Assembly: GCF_018390595.1 (NCBI RefSeq)
Contig: NZ_JAHBAV010000005.1
Coordinates: 28,447 to 92,446 of the forward strand
DNA length: 64,000 bases
Reading direction: 5' to 3'
Source: Dietzia massiliensis
Lineage (GTDB): Bacteria; Actinomycetota; Actinomycetes; Mycobacteriales; Mycobacteriaceae
The notes beneath the pieces are model-generated. The model had not been told where the DNA came from, made no database searches, and worked only from the letters and a program-made list of their open reading frames with translations. A program made the translations under genes and the position numbers. This document shows, in pieces, positions 8,063 to 19,061 of the stretch (positions are counted from its first letter, which is position 1; each line of letters begins with the position of its first letter).

Positions 8063-9666
8063 CGGAGCTCGGTCTTGAGGATCTTGCCCGAGGCGTTGCG
8101 GGGGAAGGCCTCGACGAACTCGACCGTCCGCGGCCGCTTGAAGTTGGCCAGGTGCTCGGCGGCGAAGTCCTTCACGTCCTGCTCGGTGAGCCCCGACCCC
8201 TCGCGCCGGACGATGAAGGCCTTGCCGACCTCGCCCATCCGCTCGTCGGGAACGCCGATCACCGCGGACTCGACGACGCCGTCGATGCGGGCGAGGGCCT
8301 GCTCGATCTCGGCCGGGTACACGTTGAACCCGCCGGTGATGTACATGTCCTTGAGCCGGTCGGTGATGCGGAGATTGCCGCGGGAGTCGATCTCCCCGAC
8401 GTCTCCGGTGTGAAGCCAGCCGTCCGGGTCGATGGTCTCGGCGGTGTTCTCCGGGTCGTCGAGGTAGCCCTGCATGACCATCTCGCCACGGGTGAGGATC
8501 TCGCCGGACCCGCCGATCCGGATCTCCATGCCGGGGTAGGCGCGGCCGCAGGTCGTGGCCACGGTGACGTCGTCGTCGTCCGCGGTGGTGGTGGTGATGA
8601 ACCCCATCGTCTCGGTCTGCCCGTACGCGGTGAGCACCGTCTCCAGCCCCAGGTCGGACTGCATGCGCTCGACCAGCACAACGGGGACGACCGAGGCGCC
8701 GGTGACGGCCAGGCGCAGGGAGGACAGGTCGTACGCGCTGCGGGACGGGTCGTCGAGCAGCGTCTGGAAGATGGTCGGCGCCCCCGGCAGTACGGTGGCA
8801 CGCTCGGTCTGGACCAGGCGCATCGTCTCGGCGGTCGAGTACACGGCCAACGGGATGATGGTCGCGCCGAACAGGGTGCACACGAGGAAGCCGGCCTTGT
8901 AGCCGAAGCTGTGGAAGAACGGGTTGACGATGAGGTAGCGGTTGTTCTCGGTGAGCCCGCCGTTGGAACCCCATGCGCGCGCGCCGGCGACGGTCTGGCG
9001 GTGCAGGGCCACGACGCCCTTGCTCTTGCCGGTGGTGCCGGAGGTGAACAGGATGTCGGCGACGTCGTCGCCGGTCACCGCGTCCGCGCGGCCGTCGGCC
9101 TCGGCGAGCAGGTCCTCGGTGGCCAGCGCCCGGAGGTCGGCGAAGTCGAGGAGGTGCACGTCCGCGGCGTGGATGCTGTCGGCGTGGATGCTGTCGGCGG
9201 AGGCACTGTCGAGGGGGATGCGGACGAGGGTCCGCAGCTCGGTAACCCCGGCCAGGGTATCGCCCGCCGTCCCGCGCGCGGCCGCGGCGAGGTCTGCGAT
9301 CCGATCGGACCCGAGGAACGGTCCCGCGACCACGGCCGCGACCGCGTGCGTGCGCTGGATGATCTCGAGCGTCTCGCTCCCGGTGTAGCGGGTGTTCGCC
9401 GGGACCACGGTGCCTCCGACGTACTGCACGCCCAGAGCCGCGACCACCCAATGGCGGGTGTTGGGCGCCCAGATCACCACGCGGTCACCGGGGGCGAGCC
9501 CGCGCGAGACGAGGCCGGCGGCGAACCGGCGGACCTCGTCGTGCAGGTGCGCCCACGTCCAGCGGGTGTCCTGGCCGGGCTGCACGTCGACGATCGCCTC
9601 GCGCTCCGGCCACGACCGGGCCGCGCGACGCAGTGCGGCGGGGGTGGTCTCCACGGTGGTGCTCAT
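8059..9666 (-). CDS. fadD3: FadD3-like HIP-CoA synthetase
   Basis: ANL-superfamily acyl-CoA ligase of 535 residues. FadD3 activates 3aα-H-4α(3'-propanoate)-7aβ-methylhexahydro-1,5-indanedione (HIP), the ring C/D product, with ATP and CoA. P-loop FTSGTTGKSKG, adenylate motif GQTETMG, GWLHTGDVG and the C-terminal NASGKILK lysine are all present. I use the ATG at 9666: it places the KstR2-type operator upstream, whereas the alternative at 9687 would put the operator in the gene. An odd feature is the doubled pentapeptide ADSIHADSIH, from a 15-bp tandem repeat near 9170-9200. Assignment as FadD3 rests on operator and position next to fadE30 and fadE31-33. Confidence 0.85.
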   Translation of the reverse strand: MSTTVETTPAALRRAARSWPEREAIVDVQPGQDTRWTWAHLHDEVRRFAAGLVSRGLAPGDRVVIWAPNTRHWVVAALGVQYVGGTVVPANTRYTGSETLEIIQRTHAVAAVVAGPFLGSDRIADLAAAARGTAGDTLAGVTELRTLVRIPLDSASADSIHADSIHAADVHLLDFADLRALATEDLLAEADGRADAVTGDDVADILFTSGTTGKSKGVVALHRQTVAGARAWGSNGGLTENNRYLIVNPFFHSFGYKAGFLVCTLFGATIIPLAVYSTAETMRLVQTERATVLPGAPTIFQTLLDDPSRSAYDLSSLRLAVTGASVVPVVLVERMQSDLGLETVLTAYGQTETMGFITTTTADDDDVTVATTCGRAYPGMEIRIGGSGEILTRGEMVMQGYLDDPENTAETIDPDGWLHTGDVGEIDSRGNLRITDRLKDMYITGGFNVYPAEIEQALARIDGVVESAVIGVPDERMGEVGKAFIVRREGSGLTEQDVKDFAAEHLANFKRPRTVEFVEAFPRNASGKILKTELR

Positions 9667-9682
9667 GGCCTGCACCCTACCA

Positions 9683-9696
9683 AGCAAGTGCTTGGT
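9683..9696. promoter_or_regulatory. KstR2-type operator
   Basis: AGCAAGTGCTTGGT, an exact match to AnCAAGnnCTTGnT within the near-palindrome ACCAAGCAAGTGCTTGGT. On the minus strand a TAGGGT hexamer follows and ends 7 bases before the fadD3 ATG, suggesting a leaderless transcript. Confidence 0.88.
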
Positions 9697-9705
9697 TTGG
9701 CGGCC

Positions 9706-11882
<2,177 letters not shown>

Positions 11883-11886
<4 letters not shown>

Positions 11887-12689
11887 CCGAGCAGAAATCC
11901 CCCCTCGCCGTCGTCCCCGAGGAGACCCCCGGACACGGACTGCTCAAGGGCAAGAAGGTCGTGGTGACCGCGGCGGCTGGGACCGGGATCGGCTTCTCGG
12001 CGGCCCGACGCGCGGCGCTCGAGGGTGCCGACGTCCTGGTCTCCGACTTCCACGAACGCCGCATGAACGAGGCCCGCGACGCGCTCGCCGCCGAGTTCCC
12101 GGACCAGCAGATCGAGTCGCTGACCTGCAACGTCCAGTCGACCGCCGACGTCGACGCGCTGATCGCCGGTGCCGCGGAGAAGCTGGGCCGGATCGACGTG
12201 CTCATCAACAACGCCGGACTCGGCGGCGAGACCGAACTCGTCGACATGACCGACGAGGACTGGGACCGTGTCCTCGACATCACCCTGAACGGCACCTTCC
12301 GCGCGACGCGCGCGGCGCTGCGGTACTTCCGCGACGCGGAGCACAACGGCGTGATCGTCAACAACGCCTCGGTGCTGGGCTGGCGCGCGCAGCGGGCGCA
12401 GGCCCACTACGCCGCGGCCAAGGCCGGCGTCATGGCGCTGACCCGCTGCTCCGCCATCGAGGGTGCCGACTACGGGGTGCGGATCAACGCCATCGCCCCG
12501 TCGATCGCGCGCCACAAGTTCCTCGAGAAGTCCGCCTCAGCGGAACTGCTCGACGAGCTCGCCGCCAAGGAGGCCTTCGGGCGGGCCGCCGACGTGTGGG
12601 AGGTCGCCGCGGCCATCGCCATGCTCGCCAGCGACTACACCACGTACCTCACCGGGGAGGTCGTCTCCATCTCCTCGCAGCGCGCCTGA
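11883..12689 (+). CDS. ipdF: IpdF-like SDR (HIP-CoA pathway dehydrogenase)
   Basis: SDR of 268 residues with cofactor loop VVVTAAAGTGIGFSAARRAA, the NNAG segment, and NNASVLGWRAQRAQAHYAAAK supplying Ser, Tyr and Lys. The glycine loop TAAAGTGIG is an unusual form of TGxxxGIG and is typical of the Rv3559c group. IpdF is required for HIP catabolism and is thought to oxidise a ring hydroxyl before ring opening. Start codon overlaps the fadE30 stop. The lipoprotein gene downstream is convergent, 12 bp away. Assignment is from adjacency to fadE30, kstR2 and fadA6. Confidence 0.85.
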
Positions 12690-12701
12690 CGGGCAGCGGC
12701 A

Positions 12702-13496
12702 TCAGGCGGTCCGGACCTTCTCCGCCTGCGCTGCGAAGAGCTCGAGGGCGGTGTCCCGGGCCTCGTCGGAGATCGGCCCGTCGGTGCCGGACGCGGTGAC
12801 GGAGATGCCGAGCCCGCGGACGACTCCCGTGATCATCACGTTCGAGGTCCGGATCGTCTGCCCCATCATGTCCATCGAGTTGTCCTGGACCACGGCCGCG
12901 AAGTCCTCGACCCCTTCCGGCGCATCGACGTCGAGCAGCGAGTTCGTCGCCTCGGTGACCATCTCCTCGCCCTGCAGCGGGAACGTCACCGTCATGACCG
13001 GGCAGTCCTCGATCTGCTTGGCCCGCGCGGGCAGCCCCTCGGTCGCCCGGGTCACGGCCACGGCGATCGAGGTGTCGCCGACCTGGCCGGCCTGGATCGC
13101 CATCGCGCCCGGCTCCGACTGCGCGCCCAACCCGTCCTGGCTGACGTCGGCGCACTGTTCCGGCTCGACCCGGACGTCGGAGGTGAACGCGCCGAGGGCA
13201 TCCATCCCTCCGGCGATCTCATCCGCGGGGACGGGCTGCAGACCCACCTCCGGGGCGTCCTCCGCGGTGAGGACGAGCTGCTCGACCTCTGCCGCCGGCG
13301 GGGGCGATCCCGCGTCCCCGGGCTCCTCCGGTTCGGCGGACCCGGCCACCGCGGTGGTGGGGGAGGAGCCGCCCTCGCCGTCGTCGACCCCACCGATCGT
13401 GCAGGCGGAGAGGGCCAGGGCGAGGCCGAGCGACGCCGACGCCGCGAGGACCCTACGGCCGTGACGGCGGGACGGAGTGGTGATGGTGGAGCGCAT
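12702..13496 (-). CDS. Putative secreted lipoprotein
   Basis: Protein of 264 residues with an Arg-rich n-region (SRRHGRR), hydrophobic core and lipobox LALALSAC with Cys at residue 32, then a Gly/Ser/Pro/Glu linker before a folded domain. The domain resembles actinobacterial lipoproteins with a PknH sensor-like fold, but I cannot assign it. Two Cys after the lipobox (VEPEQCADV and IEDCPVMTV) may form a disulfide. I chose the ATG at 13496; a GTG at 13514 is in frame but would add residues before the Arg-rich region. It sits between ipdF and kstR2, divergent from kstR2, with no visible operator of its own. Confidence 0.7.
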   Translation of the reverse strand: MRSTITTPSRRHGRRVLAASASLGLALALSACTIGGVDDGEGGSSPTTAVAGSAEPEEPGDAGSPPPAAEVEQLVLTAEDAPEVGLQPVPADEIAGGMDALGAFTSDVRVEPEQCADVSQDGLGAQSEPGAMAIQAGQVGDTSIAVAVTRATEGLPARAKQIEDCPVMTVTFPLQGEEMVTEATNSLLDVDAPEGVEDFAAVVQDNSMDMMGQTIRTSNVMITGVVRGLGISVTASGTDGPISDEARDTALELFAAQAEKVRTA

Positions 13497-13583
13497 GCCG
13501 GGCAGTCTAGGCACGCTCGCCCGATCCTCGGCTCATCTCCTTCGGGGTGGGCGCCGGGTGACAGAGGAACGGACACGCAACCT

Positions 13584-13597
13584 AGCAAGTGCTTGGT
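13584..13597. promoter_or_regulatory. KstR2-type operator (autoregulatory)
   Basis: AGCAAGTGCTTGGT, an exact consensus match, in the 20-mer CCTAGCAAGTGCTTGGTTGG also found at 6201-6220. TAGGGT (13601-13606) ends six bases before the kstR2 ATG, so repressor binding would cover the promoter and transcription is probably leaderless. Confidence 0.9.
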
Positions 13598-13612
13598 TGG
13601 TAGGGTGGGTGC

Positions 13613-14194
13613 ATGACGACTACGACCAGGCGTGAGGAACTGCTGTCGATCGCGGCCGGGCTCTTCGCCGAACGCGGCCTGCGTGCGACCACCGTCCGCG
13701 ACATCGCCGACGCCGCGGGCATCCTCTCGGGGAGCCTCTACCACCACTTCTCGTCCAAAGAGGCGATTGTCGACGAGATCCTCCGCGGATTCCTCGACGC
13801 ACTCTTCGGCGAATACCGTCGGATCGTGGAGGCCGGCCTCGGCCCGCGGGAGACCCTGGAACAGCTGGTCCGCGCCTCGTTCGAGGCCATCCACCGCGAC
13901 CGCGACGACGTCGCCATCTACCAGGACGAACTCAAGCACCTCCGCGGCAACCCGCGATTCGACTACCTCCGTGAGCGCAACACCGAGTTCCGCGAGATGT
14001 GGACCGACGTGCTCACCCGCGGGATGGAGTCCGGCGATTTCCGCGGTGACCTCGACGTGCGGCTCACCTACCGCTTCCTGCGCGACACGGTGTGGGTCGC
14101 CGTGCGGTGGTACCGGCCCGACGACGAGAACGATCACGCGGCCATCGCAGACCAATACCTCAACATCGTGCTCGACGGACTGGCCGTCGGCTGA
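13613..14194 (+). CDS. kstR2: TetR-family repressor KstR2
   Basis: Repressor of 193 residues (M. tuberculosis KstR2 is 200). The TetR helix-turn-helix occupies about residues 8-54: the RGLRATTVRDIADAAGI segment followed by SGSLYHHFSSKEAIVDEI. The ligand domain contains YQDELKHLRGNPRFDYLRER, conserved in KstR2. The known effector is HIP-CoA, which releases the repressor from AnCAAGnnCTTGnT sites. Five such sites occur in this window. The first lies just upstream of this gene, implying autoregulation. fadA6 follows 28 bp later. Evidence is the family match, exact operators and synteny with Rv3557c-Rv3556c. Confidence 0.92.
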   Translation: MTTTTRREELLSIAAGLFAERGLRATTVRDIADAAGILSGSLYHHFSSKEAIVDEILRGFLDALFGEYRRIVEAGLGPRETLEQLVRASFEAIHRDRDDVAIYQDELKHLRGNPRFDYLRERNTEFREMWTDVLTRGMESGDFRGDLDVRLTYRFLRDTVWVAVRWYRPDDENDHAAIADQYLNIVLDGLAVG

Positions 14195-14221
14195 CCTTCC
14201 CACCACTTCCCGAGGAGACAC

Positions 14222-15391
14222 ATGACCAGCGTGACCGGCCGCGAGGCCTACGTTATCGACGCCGTCCGCACGCCCGTCGGCAAGCGCGGCGGCAGCCTGT
14301 CCGGACAGCATCCGGCCGACCTGGGCGCGCACGTCATCAAGGCGGTCGTCGAACGCACCGGTATCGACCCGGAGGTCGTCGACGACGTCATCTTCGGCTG
14401 CGTCGACACCATCGGCCCCCAGGCCGGCAACATCGCCCGCTCCGCGTGGCTCGCCGCCGGGATGCCCCTGGGCGTCCCGGGCACGACCGTCGACCGACAG
14501 TGCGGCTCCAGTCAGCAGGCCATCCACTTCGGCGCACAAGCCATCTGGTCCGGCACCCAGGACGTGATCCTGTTCGGCGGGGTGCAGAACATGAGCGCCC
14601 TGCCCATCTCGTCGGCCATGCTCGCCGGGCGCGAGTACGGATTCGACGACCCGTTCACCGGTTCCACCGGCTGGGTCGAGCGCTTCGGCTCCCAGGAGAT
14701 CTCGCAGTTCAACGGCGCCCAGATGATGGCCGACAAGTGGGACATCTCCCGCCGGGAGATGGAGGAGTGGGCACTGCAGTCCCACGCCCGCGCGCGCGCC
14801 GCGATCGCCGAAGGGCGGTTCGCCGGCGAGTACGTGCCGATGGCCGGCCTCGAGGCCGATGAGACCACCCGCGAGACCACCCTCGAGAAGATGGCCTCGC
14901 TGCCCGTGCTGGCCGAGGGCGGCTCACTCACCGCCGCCGTCGCCTCGCAGATCTGTGACGGCGCCTCCGCAGGGCTGCTCGCCTCCGCCGAGGCCGTCGA
15001 GAAGTACGGACTGATGCCGCGCGCCCGCATCCACCACCTCACCGTCCGCGGTGACGACCCGGTGATGATGCTCTCCGCGCCCATCCCGGCGACCAAGCAC
15101 GCGCTGGCCAAGACCGGCCTGACGATCAACGACATCGACGTGGTGGAGATCAACGAGGCCTTCGCCCCCGTCGTCCTGGCGTGGATCAAGGAGACCGGCG
15201 CGGACCCGGCGCGCGTCAACCCCAACGGCGGCGGCATCGCGCTGGGCCACCCGCTCGGCGCCACGGGGGCCAAGCTGTTCGCGACCCTGCTGAACGAGCT
15301 CGAGCGGACCGGCGGCCGCTACGGCCTGCAGACCATGTGTGAGGGCGGCGGCACCGCCAACGTCACGATCATCGAGCGCCTGGACGCCTGA
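14222..15391 (+). CDS. fadA6: FadA6-like acetyl-CoA acyltransferase (thiolase)
   Basis: Thiolase of 389 residues, full length. The nucleophilic Cys94 lies in VDRQCGSSQQA, the His in GGGIALGHPLGATGA, and the second Cys in CEGGGTANV, so it should be catalytically competent. FadA6 is assigned to late thiolytic cleavage in HIP breakdown. GAGGAG lies about five bases before the ATG at 14222. It is the second gene after kstR2, and a strong hairpin (15416-15447) follows the stop. Assignment rests on synteny with Rv3556c. Confidence 0.88.
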   Translation: MTSVTGREAYVIDAVRTPVGKRGGSLSGQHPADLGAHVIKAVVERTGIDPEVVDDVIFGCVDTIGPQAGNIARSAWLAAGMPLGVPGTTVDRQCGSSQQAIHFGAQAIWSGTQDVILFGGVQNMSALPISSAMLAGREYGFDDPFTGSTGWVERFGSQEISQFNGAQMMADKWDISRREMEEWALQSHARARAAIAEGRFAGEYVPMAGLEADETTRETTLEKMASLPVLAEGGSLTAAVASQICDGASAGLLASAEAVEKYGLMPRARIHHLTVRGDDPVMMLSAPIPATKHALAKTGLTINDIDVVEINEAFAPVVLAWIKETGADPARVNPNGGGIALGHPLGATGAKLFATLLNELERTGGRYGLQTMCEGGGTANVTIIERLDA

Positions 15392-15415
15392 CGGCGACGA
15401 CCCCCGAACGACAGG

Positions 15416-15447
15416 ACGGGCCCCGCACCAGCCGGTGCGAGGCCCGT
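15416..15447. terminator. Hairpin terminator after fadA6
   Basis: ACGGGCCCCGCACC pairs with GGTGCGAGGCCCGT across a four-base loop, one mismatch, then CTCTTGG. It lies between convergent fadA6 and the small secreted-protein gene and may serve both. Confidence 0.75.
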
Positions 15448-15483
15448 CTCTTGGCGCCGGTCGGCCCGGGCGCGGTGGGGGGG

Positions 15484-16113
15484 TCAGTTGGCGGCGTCGG
15501 TCTCGCCGAGCGCGGAGGACAGGACGGCCAGGTCGAGCTCGCCCTCCGCCTCGCCGCCGAGCGCGGATGAGAGGGTGTCGAGGCCGAGGCCGCCACCGGC
15601 CTCGCCGCCCTGGAGCATGGCGGAGCCGGTCTCGAGGAGACCCTCGGAGCTCAGGCCGCCGATCGCGTCGAGGGGGCTGCCGACCGTGATCACGGAGATG
15701 TCCGGGTCGGACATCGTCGTCAGGCACACCGTCACCAGGCCGTAGAGGCCGGACGGGACCTCGGAGGCGCTGACAGTGCCACTCGGGGATACTGCCGGCA
15801 CCAGGCTGACGATCGGTGACGACCCGTTCTCGAGGACCTGCACCCCGTCGAGCGCGTCGAGGTTGGTGAGGAGACCGGAGAGGCCGCCGGTCGTGTCGAG
15901 GTTCTCGAGGATCTCCAGCCCGGCAGTGGGCGGGACGAGCGCCGCGCCGCAGGTGTCGCCGAGATCGCCCGATTCGAGTGCGAACTCGACGGAGACCGTG
16001 TTGCCGTCGACAGACGAGTCGGCGGTGGTCGCGGCCGCGACGCCGGCGCCGGCGACGGTCAGTGCGGTGGCCGCGCCGAGGGCGGCGGCGGTGCGGAGAG
16101 CAGTACGGGACAT
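15484..16113 (-). CDS. Small secreted protein of unknown function
   Basis: Protein of 209 residues. Residues about 1-30 form a signal peptide (RTALRTAAALGAATALTVAG then AAAT). The mature part is rich in Gly, Ser, Leu and acidic residues, with two Cys (GDTCGAAL and VTVCLTT). The C-terminus carries a short internal repeat, LSSALGGEAEGELDLAVLSS. I chose the ATG at 16113 because GGAGGA lies nine bases upstream; the frame extends further but lacks signals. No family recognised. Its composition (GS and acidic, low charge) resembles the larger repeat protein at 21.8-23.3 kb, which might suggest a shared cell-surface role, but that is only inference. Confidence 0.65.
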   Translation of the reverse strand: MSRTALRTAAALGAATALTVAGAGVAAATTADSSVDGNTVSVEFALESGDLGDTCGAALVPPTAGLEILENLDTTGGLSGLLTNLDALDGVQVLENGSSPIVSLVPAVSPSGTVSASEVPSGLYGLVTVCLTTMSDPDISVITVGSPLDAIGGLSSEGLLETGSAMLQGGEAGGGLGLDTLSSALGGEAEGELDLAVLSSALGETDAAN

Positions 16114-16213
16114 GAGGGGTTCCTCCGGAGGGGATGGGACGGGCCGAGCCCGTCTGTGATGTGAACTGCCTAAGGATAAGCCAAGAGTTCGCCACAGGTG
16201 GTGATTATCGAAT

Positions 16214-16256
16214 ACGGACGCCCCCACCTGTTGTGAACACAGGTGAGGGCGTCCGT
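16214..16256. terminator. Hairpin terminator of the echA20-ipdA-ipdB-ipdC operon
   Basis: ACGGACGCCCCCACCTG pairs with CAGGTGAGGGCGTCCGT, one mismatch, nine-base loop. It starts 12 bp after the ipdC stop on the minus strand. Confidence 0.8.
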
Positions 16257-16267
16257 CCGGTGGTGTC

Positions 16268-17350
16268 TCAGCCGAGTTCGCGGAGCGCGTCCAGCCGTTC
16301 GTGAGCCTGGGTCATGATCCGTTGGATCAGTTCGTCACAGCTCGGCAGGTCGTCGATCATGCCCACGACCTGTCCGGAGGCCAGGACTCCGGCGTCGGTG
16401 TTGCCCTCGACCAGCCCGGCCTTGAGCAGCATCGGGGTGTTGGCGGCCATGACGATCTGCTGCCACGTCCGGTCGGACGCCTTCCTCATGTTGAGGCCGT
16501 CCTTGGCGAGCTGCTGCCACTTCATCCCGGTCATGGACTTGAACTTATTGGCGTTCTGGACGGCGGCGGCCATGCCCTTGAGGGGGCTGCCCGATTCGAG
16601 GGCGTTGACCAGGCCGGTGCGCAGGACGCGGTGCGGCATGCCGTCGACACGGGTGGAGACAACGGTGTCCTGGAGCCCACGCTCGAGGTACTGCCTCTTC
16701 ACCGCGTCGGGCACCTGCGAATCGCTGGTGAGCAGGAAGCGGGTGCCCATCGCGACGCCGGCGGCGCCGTAGGACAGTGCCGCGACCAGTCCGCGGCCGT
16801 CGAAGAAACCGCCGCCGGCGACCACGGGGATCGAGGTGTTGCCGGCGCCGCCGAGGGCGTCGATGACGCTGGGGAGGAGCAGGGTGGTGGCGACCTGGCC
16901 GGTATGTCCACCGCCCTCACCGCCCTGGACGATCACCGCGTCGGCACCCCAGGAGGCGACCTTGACGGCGTGCTTGGCGGCGCCGATGGAGGGGACGACG
17001 ACGAGGCCGTTCTCCTTGAGTCTGGCGATCAACTCCGGCTTGGGCGCGAGGGCGAACGACGCGACCTTCACCCCGTGGCGGATCATCAGCTCGCACCGCT
17101 CGGCGGCGTCCTCGGCGTCGGCCCGGAGGTTGACGCCGAAGGGCTTGCTCGTGAGCTTCTTGGTCCGCACGATGGCGTCCTCGAGCTCGGCGTAGGTCAT
17201 GGTGGCCGAGGCGATGATCCCCAGTCCGCCGGCGTTGGCCGTGGCCGCGGTCAGCTCGGGTCCGGAGACCCAGCCCATGCCCGTCTGGACGATCGGGTAC
17301 TCGACACCGACGAGCTCGGTGAAGGCCGTGGACAGTGTCGGCGCGTTCAT
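16268..17350 (-). CDS. ipdC: IpdC-like flavin-dependent oxidoreductase (nitronate monooxygenase family)
   Basis: TIM-barrel FMN protein of 360 residues (Rv3553 is 355). Family signs are PIVQTGMGWVSGPEL at the N-terminus, VQGGEGGGHTG, VVAGGGFFDGRG and YGAAGVAMGTRF, the last three forming the FMN phosphate site. IpdC is needed for HIP catabolism and is thought to act as a reductase on a ring-derived CoA thioester rather than on nitronates. Its ATG at 17350 overlaps the ipdB stop by four bases. It is last in the operon echA20-ipdA-ipdB-ipdC and is followed by a strong hairpin. Confidence 0.87.
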   Translation of the reverse strand: MNAPTLSTAFTELVGVEYPIVQTGMGWVSGPELTAATANAGGLGIIASATMTYAELEDAIVRTKKLTSKPFGVNLRADAEDAAERCELMIRHGVKVASFALAPKPELIARLKENGLVVVPSIGAAKHAVKVASWGADAVIVQGGEGGGHTGQVATTLLLPSVIDALGGAGNTSIPVVAGGGFFDGRGLVAALSYGAAGVAMGTRFLLTSDSQVPDAVKRQYLERGLQDTVVSTRVDGMPHRVLRTGLVNALESGSPLKGMAAAVQNANKFKSMTGMKWQQLAKDGLNMRKASDRTWQQIVMAANTPMLLKAGLVEGNTDAGVLASGQVVGMIDDLPSCDELIQRIMTQAHERLDALRELG

Positions 17351-18132
17351 GCGGCTGGCACCTCACGGTCGCGGAACCCGCGCGGGTCCAGCACCTCGCG
17401 GATGATGCGCAGCTCCTCGTCCGAGGGGGCGCGGGTGACCGCGGCGTCGGCCAGGCCCTCGATCTCGAAGCCCGTGTTCTCCGCGACCTCATCAGCGGTG
17501 ACGCCGGGGTGCAGGCTGACCGCACGCATGCTGCGGTCGGCGCCGCCGAAGTCGAACACGCCCAGGTTGGAGACCACCCGGTGGATGTGGTGGTACCGGA
17601 AGGCGGGGTCACCCTCGGTGTAGCGGTCGTAACCGACGCCGCAGACGACGTCGACCTTCGCCGTGAAGACCCGGGAGGAGTGCTTGCCCACCCAGTAGCT
17701 GGTGGCGTGGTTGATCGAGTTGCCGGGCGCCCCGCGCAGGCCGAACATCTGGCGGGTGGGCTTCTGCACGTCGTCACCGAACGCGGAGAGGTTCTGGTTG
17801 CCGAAGCGGTCGATCTGGTTGGCGCCCATCACCACGTGGCGGGTGCCGGCCTGCAGGACGTCGAACACGCGGGGGAACGGGATGTACCCCTCGAAGTCGA
17901 TGGTCTTGCCCAGCGGCGGGGTCTGGCCGAGGAATCGGTACTCGCCGTCGGTGATGAGCAGGTCCGGCTCGGTGGTGAGCCGGGCCAGACGCGCGCCGAT
18001 GGTGGCCATCGGGGTCATGGGGGACGCGAAGATCTCACCGGCGCCGGCGAAAATCTCCGCGCAGGCGACAGCGCAGTACTCGGCCCTGCTGATGGACTGA
18101 GTGGTGGCGGACTCGGTGGTGACGTCGGACAT
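17347..18132 (-). CDS. ipdB: IpdB, beta subunit of ring-opening CoA-transferase-like hydrolase
   Basis: Protein of 261 residues in the class I CoA-transferase beta family. Segments such as SPMTPMATIGARLARL, TDGEYRFLG and VVMGANQIDRFGNQNLS are typical of IpdB. With IpdA it forms the enzyme that hydrolytically opens ring C of COCHEA-CoA, a known departure from true CoA transfer. The start at 18132 shares one base with the ipdA stop (TGATG), so translation is tightly coupled. The longer open frame upstream lies within ipdA and is rejected. Confidence 0.9.
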   Translation of the reverse strand: MSDVTTESATTQSISRAEYCAVACAEIFAGAGEIFASPMTPMATIGARLARLTTEPDLLITDGEYRFLGQTPPLGKTIDFEGYIPFPRVFDVLQAGTRHVVMGANQIDRFGNQNLSAFGDDVQKPTRQMFGLRGAPGNSINHATSYWVGKHSSRVFTAKVDVVCGVGYDRYTEGDPAFRYHHIHRVVSNLGVFDFGGADRSMRAVSLHPGVTADEVAENTGFEIEGLADAAVTRAPSDEELRIIREVLDPRGFRDREVPAA

Positions 18133-19061
18133 CACTTGGCTCCCTTCTGGGCGGCCTTCTCGGCAGCGACCTTCTCCGCGAACGCGGTGACGGCCTTCTG
18201 GTAGTCCTCCTCGGACCCGGACAGGAACTCGTCGACGAACGCCTGCCACGACGTCTCATCCTTCGCTGACGTGGCGTAGTGCTTCTGGAACGCCTCGTCG
18301 CGGCCGTAGCCACCCGCGAACGTGAAGTGGGCGCCGTTCGGGGCCTCGGAGACGGTGTCGACGAACATGCGGCTGAGCAGCATGCGCTGCGGGCCGACCT
18401 CGTTCATCAGAGCGTCCGCGGAATCGACGATCTCGTCGGTCTCGAGCAGGACGGTGTCCGCGGCCATGGCGTAGAGATCGTCGAAGTACCCGTCGGCGCC
18501 GGTGAAGGCGGCGTTGCCGTGCTTGTCCGCCTTGTCCAGGTGGATCAGCGCGGCATCCATGCGCAGGGCGGGCATCGCGACCAGGGTCTCGGTCTTGCCG
18601 TCGACCTGGTACGGCGAGTCGACGGTCTTGAGCTCGTCGCCCCAGAACCGGAAAACGTCCGAGCCGAGGCCGGCGCGGGTCGGCAGGAACGGCAGGCGCT
18701 GCGCGGCGGCGGTGAGGCCCGCGCGCACCATGCCCTCGTCCATCTCGCGGGAGATGATCGACCCCTCGGTGCGGCGCGTGGCGAACCATGGGTCGTAGAA
18801 CGGGGCCGAGTCCAGGGTGACGAAGCCGTAGTAGGCCTTGGAGACCTTGCCGGCCGAGCACAGCAGGCCGAGGTCCGGGCCGCCGTAGGTGATGACGGTG
18901 AGGTCGGTGAGGTCCTCGCGGCGGAGGATCGCGCGTACCAGGGCCATCGGCTTGCGTCGGGAACCCCAGCCGCCTATGCCGATCGTCATGCCGCTGGAGA
19001 GGCGTGAGACGGCCTCGTCCAGGCTGGAGCGCTTGTCGCGCGGGGTGGGGGTGCTGCTCAC
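18132..19061 (-). CDS. ipdA: IpdA, alpha subunit of ring-opening CoA-transferase-like hydrolase
   Basis: Protein of 309 residues (mycobacterial IpdA is about 292). The CoA-binding glycine loop IGIGGWGSRRKPMAL is at the N-terminus and the DKADKHGNAAFTGADGYFDD segment is typical of class I CoA-transferase alpha subunits. The start is a GTG at 19061 overlapping the echA20 stop (GTGA); the first Met upstream lies inside echA20. A Lys/Ala-rich C-terminal tail (AEKVAAEKAAQKGAK) extends the protein. It acts with IpdB in HIP ring C opening. Confidence 0.9.
   Translation of the reverse strand: MSSTPTPRDKRSSLDEAVSRLSSGMTIGIGGWGSRRKPMALVRAILRREDLTDLTVITYGGPDLGLLCSAGKVSKAYYGFVTLDSAPFYDPWFATRRTEGSIISREMDEGMVRAGLTAAAQRLPFLPTRAGLGSDVFRFWGDELKTVDSPYQVDGKTETLVAMPALRMDAALIHLDKADKHGNAAFTGADGYFDDLYAMAADTVLLETDEIVDSADALMNEVGPQRMLLSRMFVDTVSEAPNGAHFTFAGGYGRDEAFQKHYATSAKDETSWQAFVDEFLSGSEEDYQKAVTAFAEKVAAEKAAQKGAK

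Noticed and set aside
7265..9451. A single open frame of more than 700 codons across the SDR and the ligase
   Set aside because: The part over the ligase is a high-GC antisense/shifted shadow rich in Arg/Gly. The real SDR begins at the ATGA overlap at 8062.
8059..9687. fadD3 start at 9687
   Set aside because: It would include the KstR2-type operator in the gene; the ATG at 9666 fits the promoter geometry.
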